A stretch of 64,000 nt of DNA, taken from Closterium sp. Naga37s-1. Taxonomy: Eukaryota > Streptophyta > Zygnematophyceae > Desmidiales > Closteriaceae. Each line of letters opens with the position of its first letter. The stretch's first letter is position 1. The position numbers and the translations under genes are program-made. The notes under the pieces were generated by a model. That model ran no database searches. It was not told the DNA's origin and saw only the letters and a program-made list of their open reading frames with translations. Shown here piece after piece: positions 52,501 to 61,866 of this stretch. Location: NCBI GenBank assembly GCA_947471745.1, contig CANJKZ010001116.1, forward strand, positions 1,066,501 to 1,130,500. Direction: 5' to 3'.

Positions 52501-55500
52501 GAGCCCGACAGTGCATTCTCGTCCAGTGACCTGACGCGAGGAAGGCGGTGGTTTGCACAAGGTTGGTACATGGGGGACATGGGGCAGCAATACTTTGAGT
52601 CGACTCAAAAGCCCCCATGTACAACAAACCAATACACAAGGGGTGTGGTTCACAGGGGGGTGGTTCGCAGAAAGGGCGGCCGCAGGAGCACGGTTGGCAG
52701 AAAAGGGGTTCGCAGGGGGAGGGTTCACAAGGGCTGTGGGGGAACAGCCATGGGAGATTGCCGATTCAGAGTCAATAGGTGCGAGCATTGAGCGGTGGGG
52801 GAGGTGAGTGGAGAAGGGGCTACAGGGGTGGAGGGGAGTATAGAGTGGTGGGGATGCCTCCACGAAGGCACATCTCAGAATGAGTGAATGTAGAATGACT
52901 ATTGTGTTGACGTTAAAGTGGGATGCATGAGTGAGCGAGTGTGTGAGTAAGTGTGTGAGTAAGTGTGTGAGTGAGTGTGTGAGTAAGTGCGTGAGTGAGT
53001 GTGTGAGTAAGTGTGTGAGTGAGTGTGTGAGTGAGGGGGGGAGGGAGGGGGGGGTGCAGTGTGGTGAAGGTGGAGGAGCAAAGTAGAGCAGCAGTGTGGA
53101 TGGGTGAGATGAGAAGGGTCAGTCATCAACTCACAGGGCGACCAAAGACTGCACGTTGCCAAGAGAGTTGGGAATGGGGCCTGTGAAGCCGTTCTTGAAG
53201 AGCTCGCTGGGACGGAGAGAGAGGAAGGGAGAAGGAGAGGGAGGCGTCAGAAGCAATTCAGAGAAACAGATTCGGGAGTGGATAGGACGCAAGCAGTATG
53301 GAATGCAGTGAGAGGGTGAAGTAGAGTGGGGAGAGTGAGAGGGTATGGCAAGCACTGACAGGTCCATGAGTCGTGGCCAGGAGACAAACCAGTCGGGAAT
53401 GCAGAGTGGGTAGTGCGGAGAGTGGGGTGAGAGAGGGGAGAGTGGGGAGAGGCAGGAGGGCAAGCGAGGGCAAGCGAGGGCAAGCGAGGGCAAGCACTGA
53501 CCAGCGAGGGCAAGCACTGACCAGCGAGGGCAAGCACTGACCAGCGAGGCGGGAAGACGCACTGACAAAGACAAGCAGGCGGGAGGCCAAGACAAGGGAG
53601 TCACGGCCAAGGGACCAAAAAACGGTGGAGGCGGCCCCGGCAAAGGGCCGCGCAAGAACTAACCAGCCACGAGCTGGCTCTCCGCTGGTTTGGACGGCTG
53701 ACGCCACGGCAGATTGCGCTACGCGTCCGTAACCGCGGAGTTCACAACCTCAGCGCCAAGATCTTGTCCCCGGATGAGAAAAAGGCACTGGGGTTGGGTT
53801 TGAAGTTCATACCCACGCCTACCGTTTCCCTCTCTGCTGGAGTCGAGTTAGATCAGCTCTTCCGACAGATCTCGTTACATTTCTTCTTCAAGGATGCAGG
53901 CAGTTCTACGAGGGAATCGCGCTTTAGAGTTCGGAACCCGAGTTGGCTTCCTGATCGGATCATCATTCCGGAGCAGGTCTTCAAAGACTCGTCCTCGGAC
54001 CTGTCTGTCCTGTTGAAGACAACAAGGCCTGACCGCCGCCGAAACATCTCGTTAGGTGTCAGAAGGGCCTTGCGTTCCATCGCTGCAGATCGAGACGTAG
54101 TTGTGAAACCCGCCGATAAGAACGTTGGGATTACAGTCATGGATAGGGACCATTATGTACGGTTGTGCATGGAGCATCTTGGCGACAGCAACACCTACAC
54201 TCCTGTCCAACATGATCCTACCGTCGACGTTGAGCGGAAGCTGCGTGACTTGCATAGCGTATGGGGCCCTGCTTTTCCCGAAACGCTTTGGAAGTATTTC
54301 TTTGACAAACCACCTGGAGGATGGAAGCCCGCAGCCTTCTACATCTTACCGAAGCTGCACAAGGAGAAGCTCGCGGGGCGACCGATCGCCGCCTCGCATT
54401 CATGGGTGACTTCTAACGTCAGCCGCTGGTTAGATGCTGAGTTACGGCCGTGGGTTTTGCAGCAGCAGACATACCTCCGGGATTCCCTCTCGCTGCTTTT
54501 GAAGCTGGAAGAAACCGCCTTCCCGAAAGGGATCCTTCTGGCCACCTACGACGTTGCCTCTCTTTACCCCAGCATTCCCTTACGACGAGGCATCGACGCA
54601 GTTAGCAGCATTCTACAGAGTGGGAGACACCCGAGCTACCTTCCTATCATTGCCCTGCTGGAGTGGGTGATGATGAACTCATATGTGGAGTTCGACGGCC
54701 AGCTGTATCTTCAAAGGCAGGGTACTGCTATGGGAACTCCTGCAGCAGTGTGCTTTGCCGTGCTGTTCATGAGCCGTTTGGATGAGGTGTTGAAGAGGAG
54801 ATGGACTGGGACGCAGCCGCTTTGCCACGTCAGATACATTGACGACGGCCTCATTGTTTGGCCAGGATCTCGGACCGAGCTTGAAGCCTACCTGAACGTG
54901 TTCAACGAGCTCGACCCCAACATTAAACTGACGTGGCATGTCTCAGATGTTTCGGCAGATTTTCTCGACATGGTCATCTTCAAGGGACCCAGATTTGCCG
55001 AAAAGGGTATCCTGGATCTGAAAGTTTTTCAGAAACCTATGAACCGGTACCTCTATCTCCCGTTTTCTTCGTTCCACCCGCGACACTGCAAGATTGGGTA
55101 TATCAAGGCAGAACTGAAGCGGTACTTACTCCGTTCGACATCTGCTGAGTCCTTTCTCACCTCTAAGCACGCATTTTTCCAACGGCTTAGATGTCGCGGT
55201 TACCCAAGAGATTTCCTCCTGCCCATCTTCCGGACAGTTTTCTTCCGCCACCGACACCTCCTATTGGAGGAAACCGCTGCACGCCAAGCTTTTAAACTTA
55301 CCTCTCCCCCCACCCGCGGCCCCCTGGTCTTGAAGACAGTGTTTACTCCGATGACATCTCGTCTCAGGCTGGGGGTCTTTTTGAGGCGCCTCAAAAATCG
55401 CCTAAGTACTCGCGGATTTTATGTGGAGAGGTTTATAACTGCTTGGAAGTGTTCTCGTAACTTGCAAAAGTTACTGGTTCGTGCGCGGTTACCAAAATGA

Positions 55501-58500
55501 CAGGTGTGTTGAAGACTTTCCCGAAGGCTGACTCTGCACCCTGGGTGTTTCCCATTGCTTAGTTGGCGATTGCTTGTAAAATACAATCTGGGTAGTTGGT
55601 TGACACAAAGTAGATCTCGAGGGCAGTAGGCTAGTACTTAGCGAGCTGCTGCTCTAAGCCCTTCTTTCTTGTGTGGATCTGACAAGCACTGATGAAGGCT
55701 GATCGGGTTTAACCCGTTGGCCGAAACTAGTTTGCGATTAGGATTCTTACGAGTTAAGGGGTTTCTTGTACTACTTCAATTTCTGGGAAGTTTTTTACAG
55801 TTTCGTTCCTTACAGTTGCTTAAGCGTTTTCTTCAGGATTTGCAGCTATTCCGATATGAGTTTGGATTCTGACCAGCGAGGGCAAGCACTGACAGGTCCA
55901 TGAGTCGCGGCCAGGAGGCGAACCAGTCGGGAAGGGCGCCGTCCAGCTTGTTGCGCGACGCCTTGCTGTGATGGGTTGGTGGTGGTGAGGGGTGATGGGG
56001 GGTGGTGGACGCGGGTAGAGGGGTGGTGAGGGACGATGGGTGAGGGTGATGGGAGAGGGGCGATCGGCGAGGGGTGATTGGCGAGGGGTGATGCATGCGG
56101 GGTGTTGGGGGGGGAGATAGAAGCAAAGACGTGGACGGAGATAGGAGGGAGATAGGAGGGAGATAGGAGGGGGAGGTGTAAGTGAGGCAGACGAAGAAAT
56201 ATGCCTCGTCTTACGAGGCAGACGAAGAAATATGCCTCGTCTTACGAGGCAGACGAAGAAATATGCCTCGTCTTACGAGGCAGACGAAGAAATATGCCTC
56301 GTCTTACGAGGCAGACGAGGGCAGAAAGCAGCAGGGCAGCACACGTAAGGAGTCGGCAGGGGGGAACAGGGGGAGCATTCGAAAAGGGGCGGGCAAGGGG
56401 AAAAGGGGAGCATTAAAAAGCGGCGGCGAGGGGAGCAGGGGGAGAGTACTCACAAGTACACGATTTGTGAGAGGGCGGAGTAGGTTGCTGGAATCTCGCC
56501 TGTCAGCTGATTGGCTCCCAGGTTGCTGTAGGCGCACGGATGTGCAGAAGGGGGAAAGGGATGAGGGCATGAGGAAGGATGAGGGGTGGAGTGGATGAGG
56601 GGATGTTGGGGAAGCGGGAACAAAGGAAGATAGCACGCGCTATTGCAATGCATTGTGGGAGAGTGGCAGGGGTAACGCGACTCACATTGCAACCAGGGGT
56701 AACGCGACTCACATTGCAACCAGGTTGGTGAGAGCCCCCAGAGACTCTGGCAGCTGGCCCGAAAAGTTGTTGGTCTTGAGGTTGCTGCAGCAGACACAGC
56801 AGGTGGGGTGGACAATGAAGCGTAGGGGATGCGACAAAAGAGTTAGATGGGTTCTGGGTTGACCCTGTGTTTCTAGGTGAACATGGAAACACAGTTATAG
56901 GGGAATGGAAGCACGGGCAGTGGGTATGGTTGCGGTGCTCACAGCAGGGTGAGGGCGGTGAGGGAGAGCAGCACGTCGCCTGGTATGGGCCCTTCCACTG
57001 CGTTGCCTTCCATAGACCTGGTGGGTTGGGGTGGGGATGAGGAGGGAGCCGAGTGTGAGGGAGGCGACAGGCGTGGATGAGGGAGAGCAGCACAGCAGCA
57101 GCAGGGTGAGGGCGGTGAGCTAGAGCAGTACATCGCCTGGAATCGGCCCCTCCACTGCGTTGCCCTCCAGCGACCTGGTGGTGTGGGAAGGGGGAGGAGA
57201 GACGAGGTTGAGGGAGGCGACAGGCGTGGATGGGGGAGGAGGGATCATGGGAGGTTGGTGTGGAGAAACGTTTTAAGCCGCCGCTGGCGTGAGTGATATT
57301 GCTCGAGGGCGCGTGATTTGAGTGGTGAGGGCCGTGCGAGATGAATGGTGAGGGGCTTGAGAAACTCAGCGCTTACAGGTGCTTCAGGCCAGACAGCCTG
57401 GAAAGGTCCGCCGGCAGAGAGCTCGAGAAGCTGTTGCCATCCAACGCCCTGTGCGAGAGCGACAGAGGCGGAGAGGGGAGAGAGAGGGGAAGAATGAGTG
57501 AGGAGGGGAGATGGAACCGTCTGGAGAGCACTTCATTATTATGAGAGCATATGTGAGCTCACTGGATTGAGAAGCGACGTCAGAGTTACAATAACCAGGC
57601 GCACAAGTTTTCGGCTGCACACCACATTCTGACTAACAACCAGACGCAGCGCCATGACTCGGGTGCCATCCCATCCCCGTTTAGCAAGCAGAGAGCAGCC
57701 TCGCATGAACACCCGAGAGAGCAGGGCACTGACAGGTAGGTGAGGTAGGAGAGGTGGGCGAGGTCCGCGCCTGGGATGGGCCCCGATAGCTGCAAGCTGG
57801 ATATGTCGCTGGGGAAGGGCACGGGCACGGGGAAGGGGAAAGGTGGGACAGGAAAGGAAGGGAGGGAGGACGGAAGGAGGAAAGAAGGGGGGAAAGGGTG
57901 GGTTCGTAGGGGGGAGAGAGGCATCCACGTGTGAGTTACAGACTTGTGACACGTGTCAGTGATGCCCCTGAGATTGGACCCGATGGATATCATATCGCCG
58001 TCCAAGACGGGGGTGAATGTGTGGCTGCGTGGAGGAAGGCGGATCGAAAACTCATATCATATCCCCGTCCAAGATGGTGCGCGTGTGTTTGGGTGCTGAA
58101 CCTGAAGGATGCGGGCCCGTCCCAGGTACGTCGCTGGGTGAACCGACGGGAAAAGGAGGAGTGGATAAGAGATGCAACCTGGCACATACCAGGCGATTCT
58201 TCAGGTAGATGTCGTCCGGTAGCTGCCTGGGGAGAGGGGGGAGGGAAGGGGGGAGGGAGAGTACTTACAGATGTACGACTTGGTTGGTGTCGGGGTCGCA
58301 TCTCACGTCCGCCTCCCATCCGCCGTCGCACGGACTCGTCGCATCAGACCACGACGGCAGTGCGGACTCCTGCGACAGCTGAAGCGTCGCGCGCACGCGG
58401 AGAAGAGCTTCCGCTGATGGAACGGACGGAGCGGGGAGGGCAAGCGCGCGGAGCGGACGCGAGGAATGCGCGCGGGAAATGGACGCGGGGAATGCACGCG

Positions 58501-59153
58501 GAAAATGGGCGCGGGGAACGCATGCGGAGAATGGGCGTGGGGAGTGCACGCGGAAAATGCACGCGGGGAGTGCACGCGGGGAGTGCACGCGGAAAGTGGG
58601 CGCGGGGGAACGACAGTTGTACGCAGTGAGAAAATGATGGGAGCGAGACGACGACCGCACAAGAACGACATTTGGAAAGCGACGTATGGGGAGGACTTAA
58701 AGGAAGGAGGATAGCACAGAAGAGCCTTGTCGAATTCGACTGAACAAGTCGAGAAAGGGTTCCCTACAGAGGGGGCAAAAGTGGCTCAGTTGCGTCGAAA
58801 GAGGCCGAGCAGCGGAAGTGACGGAGGAAATAGGAGGATGGGGAGGAAGGGGGGAGGGGAAGGAGGGAAGAAAGAGGGGGGGGAGGAGAGGGGGGTTGGA
58901 GGGGGGGAGGGGAAATGGGGAGGGAAGAGGGCAGGAGGTAGGAAACGGAGGGGAAAGCGAAGGGAGCGAAGAAAAAGGGACATGGTCGTCAGAAGGTAAC
59001 CGTTGCGTAGTTACCATCAGGTGAAGAGGCGACAAAAGCAGGCGAGAAGGCGAGGGGTGTCGCAAGAGTGCAGAGTAGCAGGCACGCGGCCGCGAAAGCC
59101 GGAGAACGCGGGAAGATTAACGAGGCACCAACCGGACGCCATTTACCCGTCAT
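43514..59153 (-). CDS. LRR receptor-like protein with predicted inactive kinase domain
   Basis: Single-pass receptor, 1250 aa, 21 exons (minus): 59153-59015, 58413-58269, 57808-57734, 57448-57377, 57017-56943, 56784-56713, 56525-56454, 55965-55894, 53206-53135, 52530-52459, 52112-52041, 51742-51668, 51255-50968, 50315-49573, 48860-48624, 47731-47570, 46871-46716, 46276-46119, 45617-45183, 44801-44741, 44013-43514. Exon 1 is a signal peptide ([16 protein letters not shown]); exon 2 the LRR N-cap with paired Cys. Exons 3-12 are single LRRs (72-75 nt, same phase); exon 13 has four. Exon 14: Ser/Gly- and Pro-rich stalk; exon 15: membrane span [18 protein letters not shown]. Kinase: GKGSFGTV and the VIIK lysine are present, DFG is DYG, but HRD is HRA ([11 protein letters not shown], about 46170-46140), so phosphotransfer is doubtful. 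The C-tail is Ser/Gly-rich. No specific orthologue recognised. Confidence 0.87.
44057..44740 (-). repeat. 16-bp minisatellite GGGGGCATGGGAGCAT
   Basis: About 35 near-perfect units, then variant units, filling intron 20 of the receptor gene up to its donor at 44740. Long open frames in all directions across it are artefacts of the repeat. Confidence 0.95.
45050..46100 (-). repeat. Partial copies of receptor exon 19 and adjoining intron
   Basis: 45755-45690 repeats the start of exon 19 ([20 protein letters not shown]) with acceptor. 45175-45050 has degenerate copies of the exon end ([12 protein letters not shown] type). 45955-46002 and 46053-46091 are a diverged direct repeat (TGGTACTCCTC...GAGCAGC) with TCTAGGCGCCTAAA (46029-46042) between them. 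Confidence 0.75.
46388..47125 (-). repeat. Copies of receptor exons 17 and 18
   Basis: 46482-46388 is a frame-broken copy of exon 18 (SNLDPMPW region to DPPLT). 46998-46930 and 47125-47080 repeat the start of exon 17 (acceptor, [18 protein letters not shown]; the second has a TAG). The real exon 17 starts at 46871. Confidence 0.8.
47302..47522 (-). repeat. Two copies of receptor exon 16 end (kinase N-lobe)
   Basis: 47522-47446 and 47386-47302 repeat YLAQDFLPD then ANPHVIIK and HDPE, with donors GAGA|GTGAGT. The first has TGA in place of the Arg codon after VIIK; the second is open. The palindrome TGAGTCGACTCA (47406-47417) lies between them. Confidence 0.85.
48060..48623 (-). repeat. 25-bp donor minisatellite in receptor intron 15
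   Basis: Exon 15 ends GTCGAAGAGC|GTAAGTCC. About 22 units of 25 bp follow, each containing TGAGCGTAAGTCC or the variant TGAGTGTAGGTCC and a second donor-like TACAT|GTGAG. The donor was placed at 48623 because only this joins in frame to exon 16; reading past it meets TGA. Confidence 0.88.
49086..49325 (-). repeat. GATGAGGG and AGAGGGAAAGAGGC arrays in receptor intron 14
   Basis: 49100-49160 has about eight units of GGATGAGG; 49230-49320 has about six units of a 15-bp GGGAAAGAGGCAGAG repeat. Confidence 0.85.
50405..50902 (-). repeat. Copies of receptor exons 13 (end) and 14 (start)
   Basis: 50930-50787 repeats two LRRs of exon 13 intact, with donor ([28 protein letters not shown]). 50735-50629 repeats one and a half LRRs with TAG in GLG*LGV. 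TTTGAGGCGCCTCAAA (50741-50756) lies between these two copies. 50450-50405 is a decayed copy of the exon 14 start. Confidence 0.85.
51594..51665 (-). repeat. 11-bp array GAGAGGGGCTT beside the receptor exon 12 donor
   Basis: Six to seven units directly after the donor of exon 12 (GAGTCCAT|GTGAGCCCC). The unit includes part of the donor (GAGCCCC/AAGCCCC). Confidence 0.85.
52006..52041 (-). repeat. Triple donor after receptor exon 11
   Basis: AAGTACAT|GTGAGTCTT occurs three times with a 17-bp period (donors at 52040, 52023, 52006). Confidence 0.88.
52925..53045 (-). repeat. GAGTGTGTGAGTAAGT microsatellite in receptor intron 9
   Basis: Alternating GAGTGTGT and GAGTAAGT units over about 110 bp. 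Confidence 0.85.
53340..53549 (-). repeat. Partial copy of receptor exon 8 and a GGGCAAGCGA array
   Basis: 53390-53346 repeats the exon 8 end ([12 protein letters not shown] with donor GTCAGTGC). 53455-53549 has units of GGGCAAGCGA and GGGCAAGCACTGACCAGCGA. The Penelope-like element starts right after this array. Confidence 0.8.
53566..55500 (+). CDS. Penelope-like element reverse transcriptase
   Basis: Open from 53566 to the TGA at 55498-55500; the first ATG-like starts are internal (TTG at 53764, 578 codons from there), as expected for a truncated copy. Penelope-type RT motifs in order: [30 protein letters not shown] (catalytic Asp), [27 protein letters not shown] (catalytic YIDD), [12 protein letters not shown], and a C-terminal [12 protein letters not shown]. 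It ends [13 protein letters not shown], where endonuclease-bearing relatives would continue. No stops or frameshifts, so it is either recent or under selection. The sequence TTTTTGAGGCGCCTCAAAAA (55378-55397) lies in frame within FLRRLKNRL. Confidence 0.88.
   Translation, partial: QRQAGGRPRQGSHGQGTKKRWRRPRQRAAQELTSHELALRWFGRLTPRQIALRVRNRGVHNLSAKILSPDEKKALGLGLKFIPTPTVSLSAGVELDQLFRQISLHFFFKDAGSSTRESRFRVRNPSWLPDRIIIPEQVFKDSSSDLSVLLKTTRPDRRRNISLGVRRALRSIAADRDVVVKPADKNVGITVMDRDHYVRLCMEHLGDSNTYTPVQHDPTVDVERKLRDLHSVWGPAFPETLWKYFFDKPPGGWKPAAFYILPKLHKEKLAGRPIAASHSWVTSNVSRWLDAELRPWVLQQQTYLRDSLSLLLKLEETAFPKGILLATYDVASLYPSIPLRRGIDAVSSILQSGRHPSYLPIIALLEWVMMNSYVEFDGQLYLQRQGTAMGTPAAVCFAVLFMSRLDEVLKRRWTGTQPLCHVRYIDDGLIVWPGSRTELEAYLNVFNELDPNIKLTWHVSDVSADFLDMVIFKGPRFAEKGILDLKVFQKPMNRYLYLPFSSFHPRHCKIGYIKAELKRYLLRSTSAESFLTSKHAFFQRLRCRGYPRDFLLPIFRTVFFRHRHLLLEETAARQAFKLTSPPTRGPLVLKTVFTPMTSRLRLGVFLRRLKNRLSTRGFYVERFITAWKCSRNLQKLLVRARLPK
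55681..55745 (+). ncRNA. Hammerhead ribozyme core of the Penelope-like element
   Basis: CTGATGA (55689-55695) and GAAA (55723-55726) enclose a hairpin in which GGC pairs with GCC and CGGG with CCCG. Hammerhead motifs are known in Penelope-like elements. Stem III after GAAAC would be short (CTA/TAG); stem I and the cleavage site are not certain. Confidence 0.65.
56180..56315 (-). repeat. 31-bp repeat with inverted CGAGGCA/TGCCTCG arms
   Basis: Four units of GACGAAGAAATATGCCTCGT followed by CTTACGAGGCA. Each unit folds back on itself (TGCCTCG...CGAGGCA). It lies in receptor intron 7. Confidence 0.85.
56680..56720 (-). repeat. Duplicated donor after receptor exon 6
   Basis: GGTTGCAAT|GTGAGTCGCG occurs twice with a 27-bp period (donors at 56712 and 56685). 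Confidence 0.85.
57100..57177 (-). repeat. Decayed copy of receptor exon 5
   Basis: [17 protein letters not shown] followed by TAG and LTALTLL; the real exon 5 is at 57017-56943. The copy has an acceptor but no donor. Confidence 0.85.
58440..58612 (-). repeat. GCGCGGGGAATGCACGCGGA-type array in receptor intron 1
   Basis: Irregular 14- to 20-bp units of (GCACGCGG)(GGAATG/AAAATG/GAGT). It ends just upstream of exon 2. Open frames across it give Arg/Ala/Pro-rich peptides that I do not accept. Confidence 0.75.
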
Positions 59154-60060
59154 GACGAACAGCTTAGCCCGAAACGACGGTTGAGAGCAAGCTGGATCTA
59201 CGAATGGGAAGAGGTCCGTGAGACTAGGTGTCTGCAGTGTTACCATCATACGCGTAGCGTAATGAACCTACGAATCTGCCATCACCATTAGACACCGGAC
59301 AGCGCGAATCACGGTCTAAGCGGTGTCATCGACCTTCGCGAACGTGGCCTGGGAAACTCTTCCGACAAGTGCGGAGCGGGGTGAGAGACGCCTCAGCAAT
59401 GGGAACAAAGAACGGAGACACGACAGACGGAGTGCAAGCATGCCCCGCCAGGCTGTTTGCCAGCTAGGTTCAGCAGCATTAGAGCATCTCCTTGTCCCCT
59501 CGCAGATTTCGGTACTGATGGGAAACGCTGGAAGACAGATTTTTGTTTCGCAAGCTTTCGGGAATTGCGAAAGAATGGCAACACCCAATAGAAACCGATT
59601 TGCGAGAATCTCACAGAAGTTACCTTAGTCTGGCGAATTTTGAGGCGCCAATCGTAATGTTTTGCCCAGCCTCGGACTTGACCGACACGAACACGGACAT
59701 GCGTGCACTATGGGTCCAGGTCAGGTCAGGTCAGGTGTTTCGGATTCACGCAAAAAAAAGTTCCCCTAAACAGAAAATCTCCGCCTATGCGCAGAGGCCG
59801 GACAGCGTGTGAGCTTTCGTGGCACAGCTATTGGTCTCAAGCTTTACAAAAGAATCAAGCCTAGTTTATACACTTCCACAGGCAATAATCTGGGTACGCT
59901 ACGGTACTCTGTTCTGGAGCTTATCTATACTGCGTACTAGTTGACTCGCACAAACCGTCTAATGCTAAAACCCTGACTAAAATAACAAGGCTGATCCTTG
60001 TCCACCACTTCATTCCAGAAACCAGAAACGGAAATATGTTGCGATCGGGTAAAATGTATG
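59154..60060. other. Intergenic: receptor-kinase promoter and 3' flank of the Tim17-like gene
   Basis: About 0.9 kb without a supported gene. TTTTGAGGCGCC (59638-59649) is a half-palindrome of the dispersed family. GGTCAGGTCAGGTCAGGT (59717-59734) is a short direct repeat. Confidence 0.5.
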
Positions 60061-61866
60061 TTAGTGGTGTGGAGCCGATGCAACAATGGTGGATGTGGGC
60101 AGCGCGAGTGAGAGAAAGCTATCAAGTGGAGATTCAGGCCGTGAAGAACGCTTCTTCGACGCACTACGCGCCCTACAGTTGGAACGAAGGTCTTTTGTGA
60201 GTCTGAGCGGTCTGGCAGATGCTTCAGCCGGTGCAAAGAAATCCAAGACGAATGAAAGTAGGCCAAAGGTAGCACACCCTTGCAACATTGCCATTGGTGG
60301 ACCTGCAGCAGCCGAACCAAGAGTTATAACAAGAGCATTTCCGATAAAAGGGAGAGCAAGAACGTGGAGAGAATGTGGCCGTGATAGGGAGACAGAGAAG
60401 GCAAGCCAGGACATGGAAATCGGGCTCATTGAAAAACTCTCGAATCTCACCTGGGATACTTGCTGCCAGTCCAGCTGCACATCCAGCAAGCCCTGGCTTT
60501 GCACCTGGTACAGCCAGGATCATTGGGAAACGACATGGATGGAAAAGAGTGAGATGCGAAGGACGACTGATCACCGAGTGGGGGAGTGTCAGGAGGGGAG
60601 AAGGGGAATGTGAACGCAAAAAACTCTAGATGAAGCGGAACGCAGGGCGGTTAAATAGACATAGAGCGATCGAAGAATGACATATGAAAACATTCGTCGA
60701 TCGTCAGCAAGGCACTCACTGTCAAGAAGATCATTCCTCAAGTTCTCAATAGCTGCTGACGTGGCAGCATAGACAGCTGACATGATAGCCACAGTCTGTG
60801 AACAAGGTTGGGAAGCATGAGCAGGTAGTGAAACAGGGTCAGCTTGGCTGGTTCACACCAGATGACATGCATGGTCGACTCGTACACATAAATAAATTGC
60901 ACACATCAGATTTCGCACACAGCATGCATGACTCACATATGTCCAAAGCATCTCCTTATTGGTTCGCATTTACTTGCAGAATCCCATCACAGCAGTCCAC
61001 ACAAGTGCATTACATCTTCATGGCACTGGGTTGCAAGCAAGCCTTCATGAGCCTCGGGGGCTCCCATATCACAAGGCTCAGACCCCCTTACAGGCAGCTT
61101 ACACGCAAACCTTACTTGAGGGCCATTGGTTGAGATGGTGAATCAAGGCACATTGGAGCCAAGAACACGTAACAGGACAGCATGGGAATCATTCGGTTTC
61201 CTCTCACCTTAAGGCCGAAAGCGGACTCGCGCATGGCTACCTTGGAGCCCTCGCGAGCCACGAAGCCCAGCCCTGCATGGACGAGGAGACGGCGGACAAT
61301 GATGCGGACAATGAAGGGGGCAACGAGGGAGAATGAGGGGGGGAATGAGGGAGAATGAGGGGGGCAATGTCGATTGACGAGTTTGGTATCGATCCATAAA
61401 AAACGGCGACAGCGACACATGAGCCTCTTGAGAGGTTCAACGGCGATGCGTTATGGTCTGCAGGAGGTGGCAGGATGCAAACGAGAAGGAATACACCAGG
61501 GTCTCGAGACGAGTGCGAAGTGGCGCATTTTGAGATTGGCGATAAACGAGTGGCGCATCTCGGCCCAAAGTGGTTGTCCCAAAAGACTGTGAGACTGGCG
61601 AGAGGCCGACAGCCGGACAACTTATCATAAGTGAGTTTGCCGAAGCTTCGCAGTCTTAACCAGCCACTTATCGCGAGTTTACGGGTACAAACCATCATTT
61701 ACTCAATACCATTTGACTTACCAAAGCCTAGAGCACCGCCGAGCACAGCACCGCCAGTGGCGGCCGCAGTAATGCGGACAACAGCCGCCTTAATCGCCGC
61801 TGTGGCCGAAACCGGCGGCAAGTCGTCGACCAGGGACACAGGCGCGGGAGAAAGCGGCGACGCCAT
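60061..61866 (-). CDS. Tim17/22/23 (PRAT)-like small membrane protein
   Basis: Exons (minus) 61866-61722, 61272-61208, 60795-60720, 60504-60451, 60302-60061; 582 nt, 193 aa, all GT-AG and frame-consistent. Four hydrophobic, small-residue-rich segments: VVRITAAATGGAVLGGALGF, VAIMSAVYAATSAAIE, GLAGCAAGLAASIPG, MLQGCATFGLLSFVLDFF. The order AMRESAFGLK - YAATSAAIENLRNDLLD - AGCAAGLAASIPG - GCATFGLLSFV resembles the PRAT family (Tim17/22/23, OEP16 and plastid relatives), which form protein or amino-acid channels in organelle membranes. The PRAT Arg/Asp signature is only approximate. The C-tail is Ser/Arg-rich. The organelle is not determinable. Confidence 0.65.

Larger units (their letters stand above)
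53550..55868 (+). mobile_element. Penelope-like retroelement (5'-truncated) in receptor intron 8
   Basis: The insertion is bounded by CTGACCAGCGAGG on both sides (53537-53549 and 55869-55881), which fits a 13-bp target duplication, although this string is also a local repeat. It lies antisense to the receptor gene. It holds one reverse transcriptase frame, a 3' UTR with a hammerhead ribozyme core, and no LTR or poly(A). The frame is already open at the left boundary, so the copy looks 5'-truncated. No GIY-YIG endonuclease is seen on either side of the reverse transcriptase. Confidence 0.85.

Noticed and set aside
58265..58660. Long Arg/Pro-rich N-terminus for the LRR receptor
   Set aside because: A separate signal-peptide exon (59153-59015) joins in frame at 58413, making the repeat region 58440-58612 intronic.
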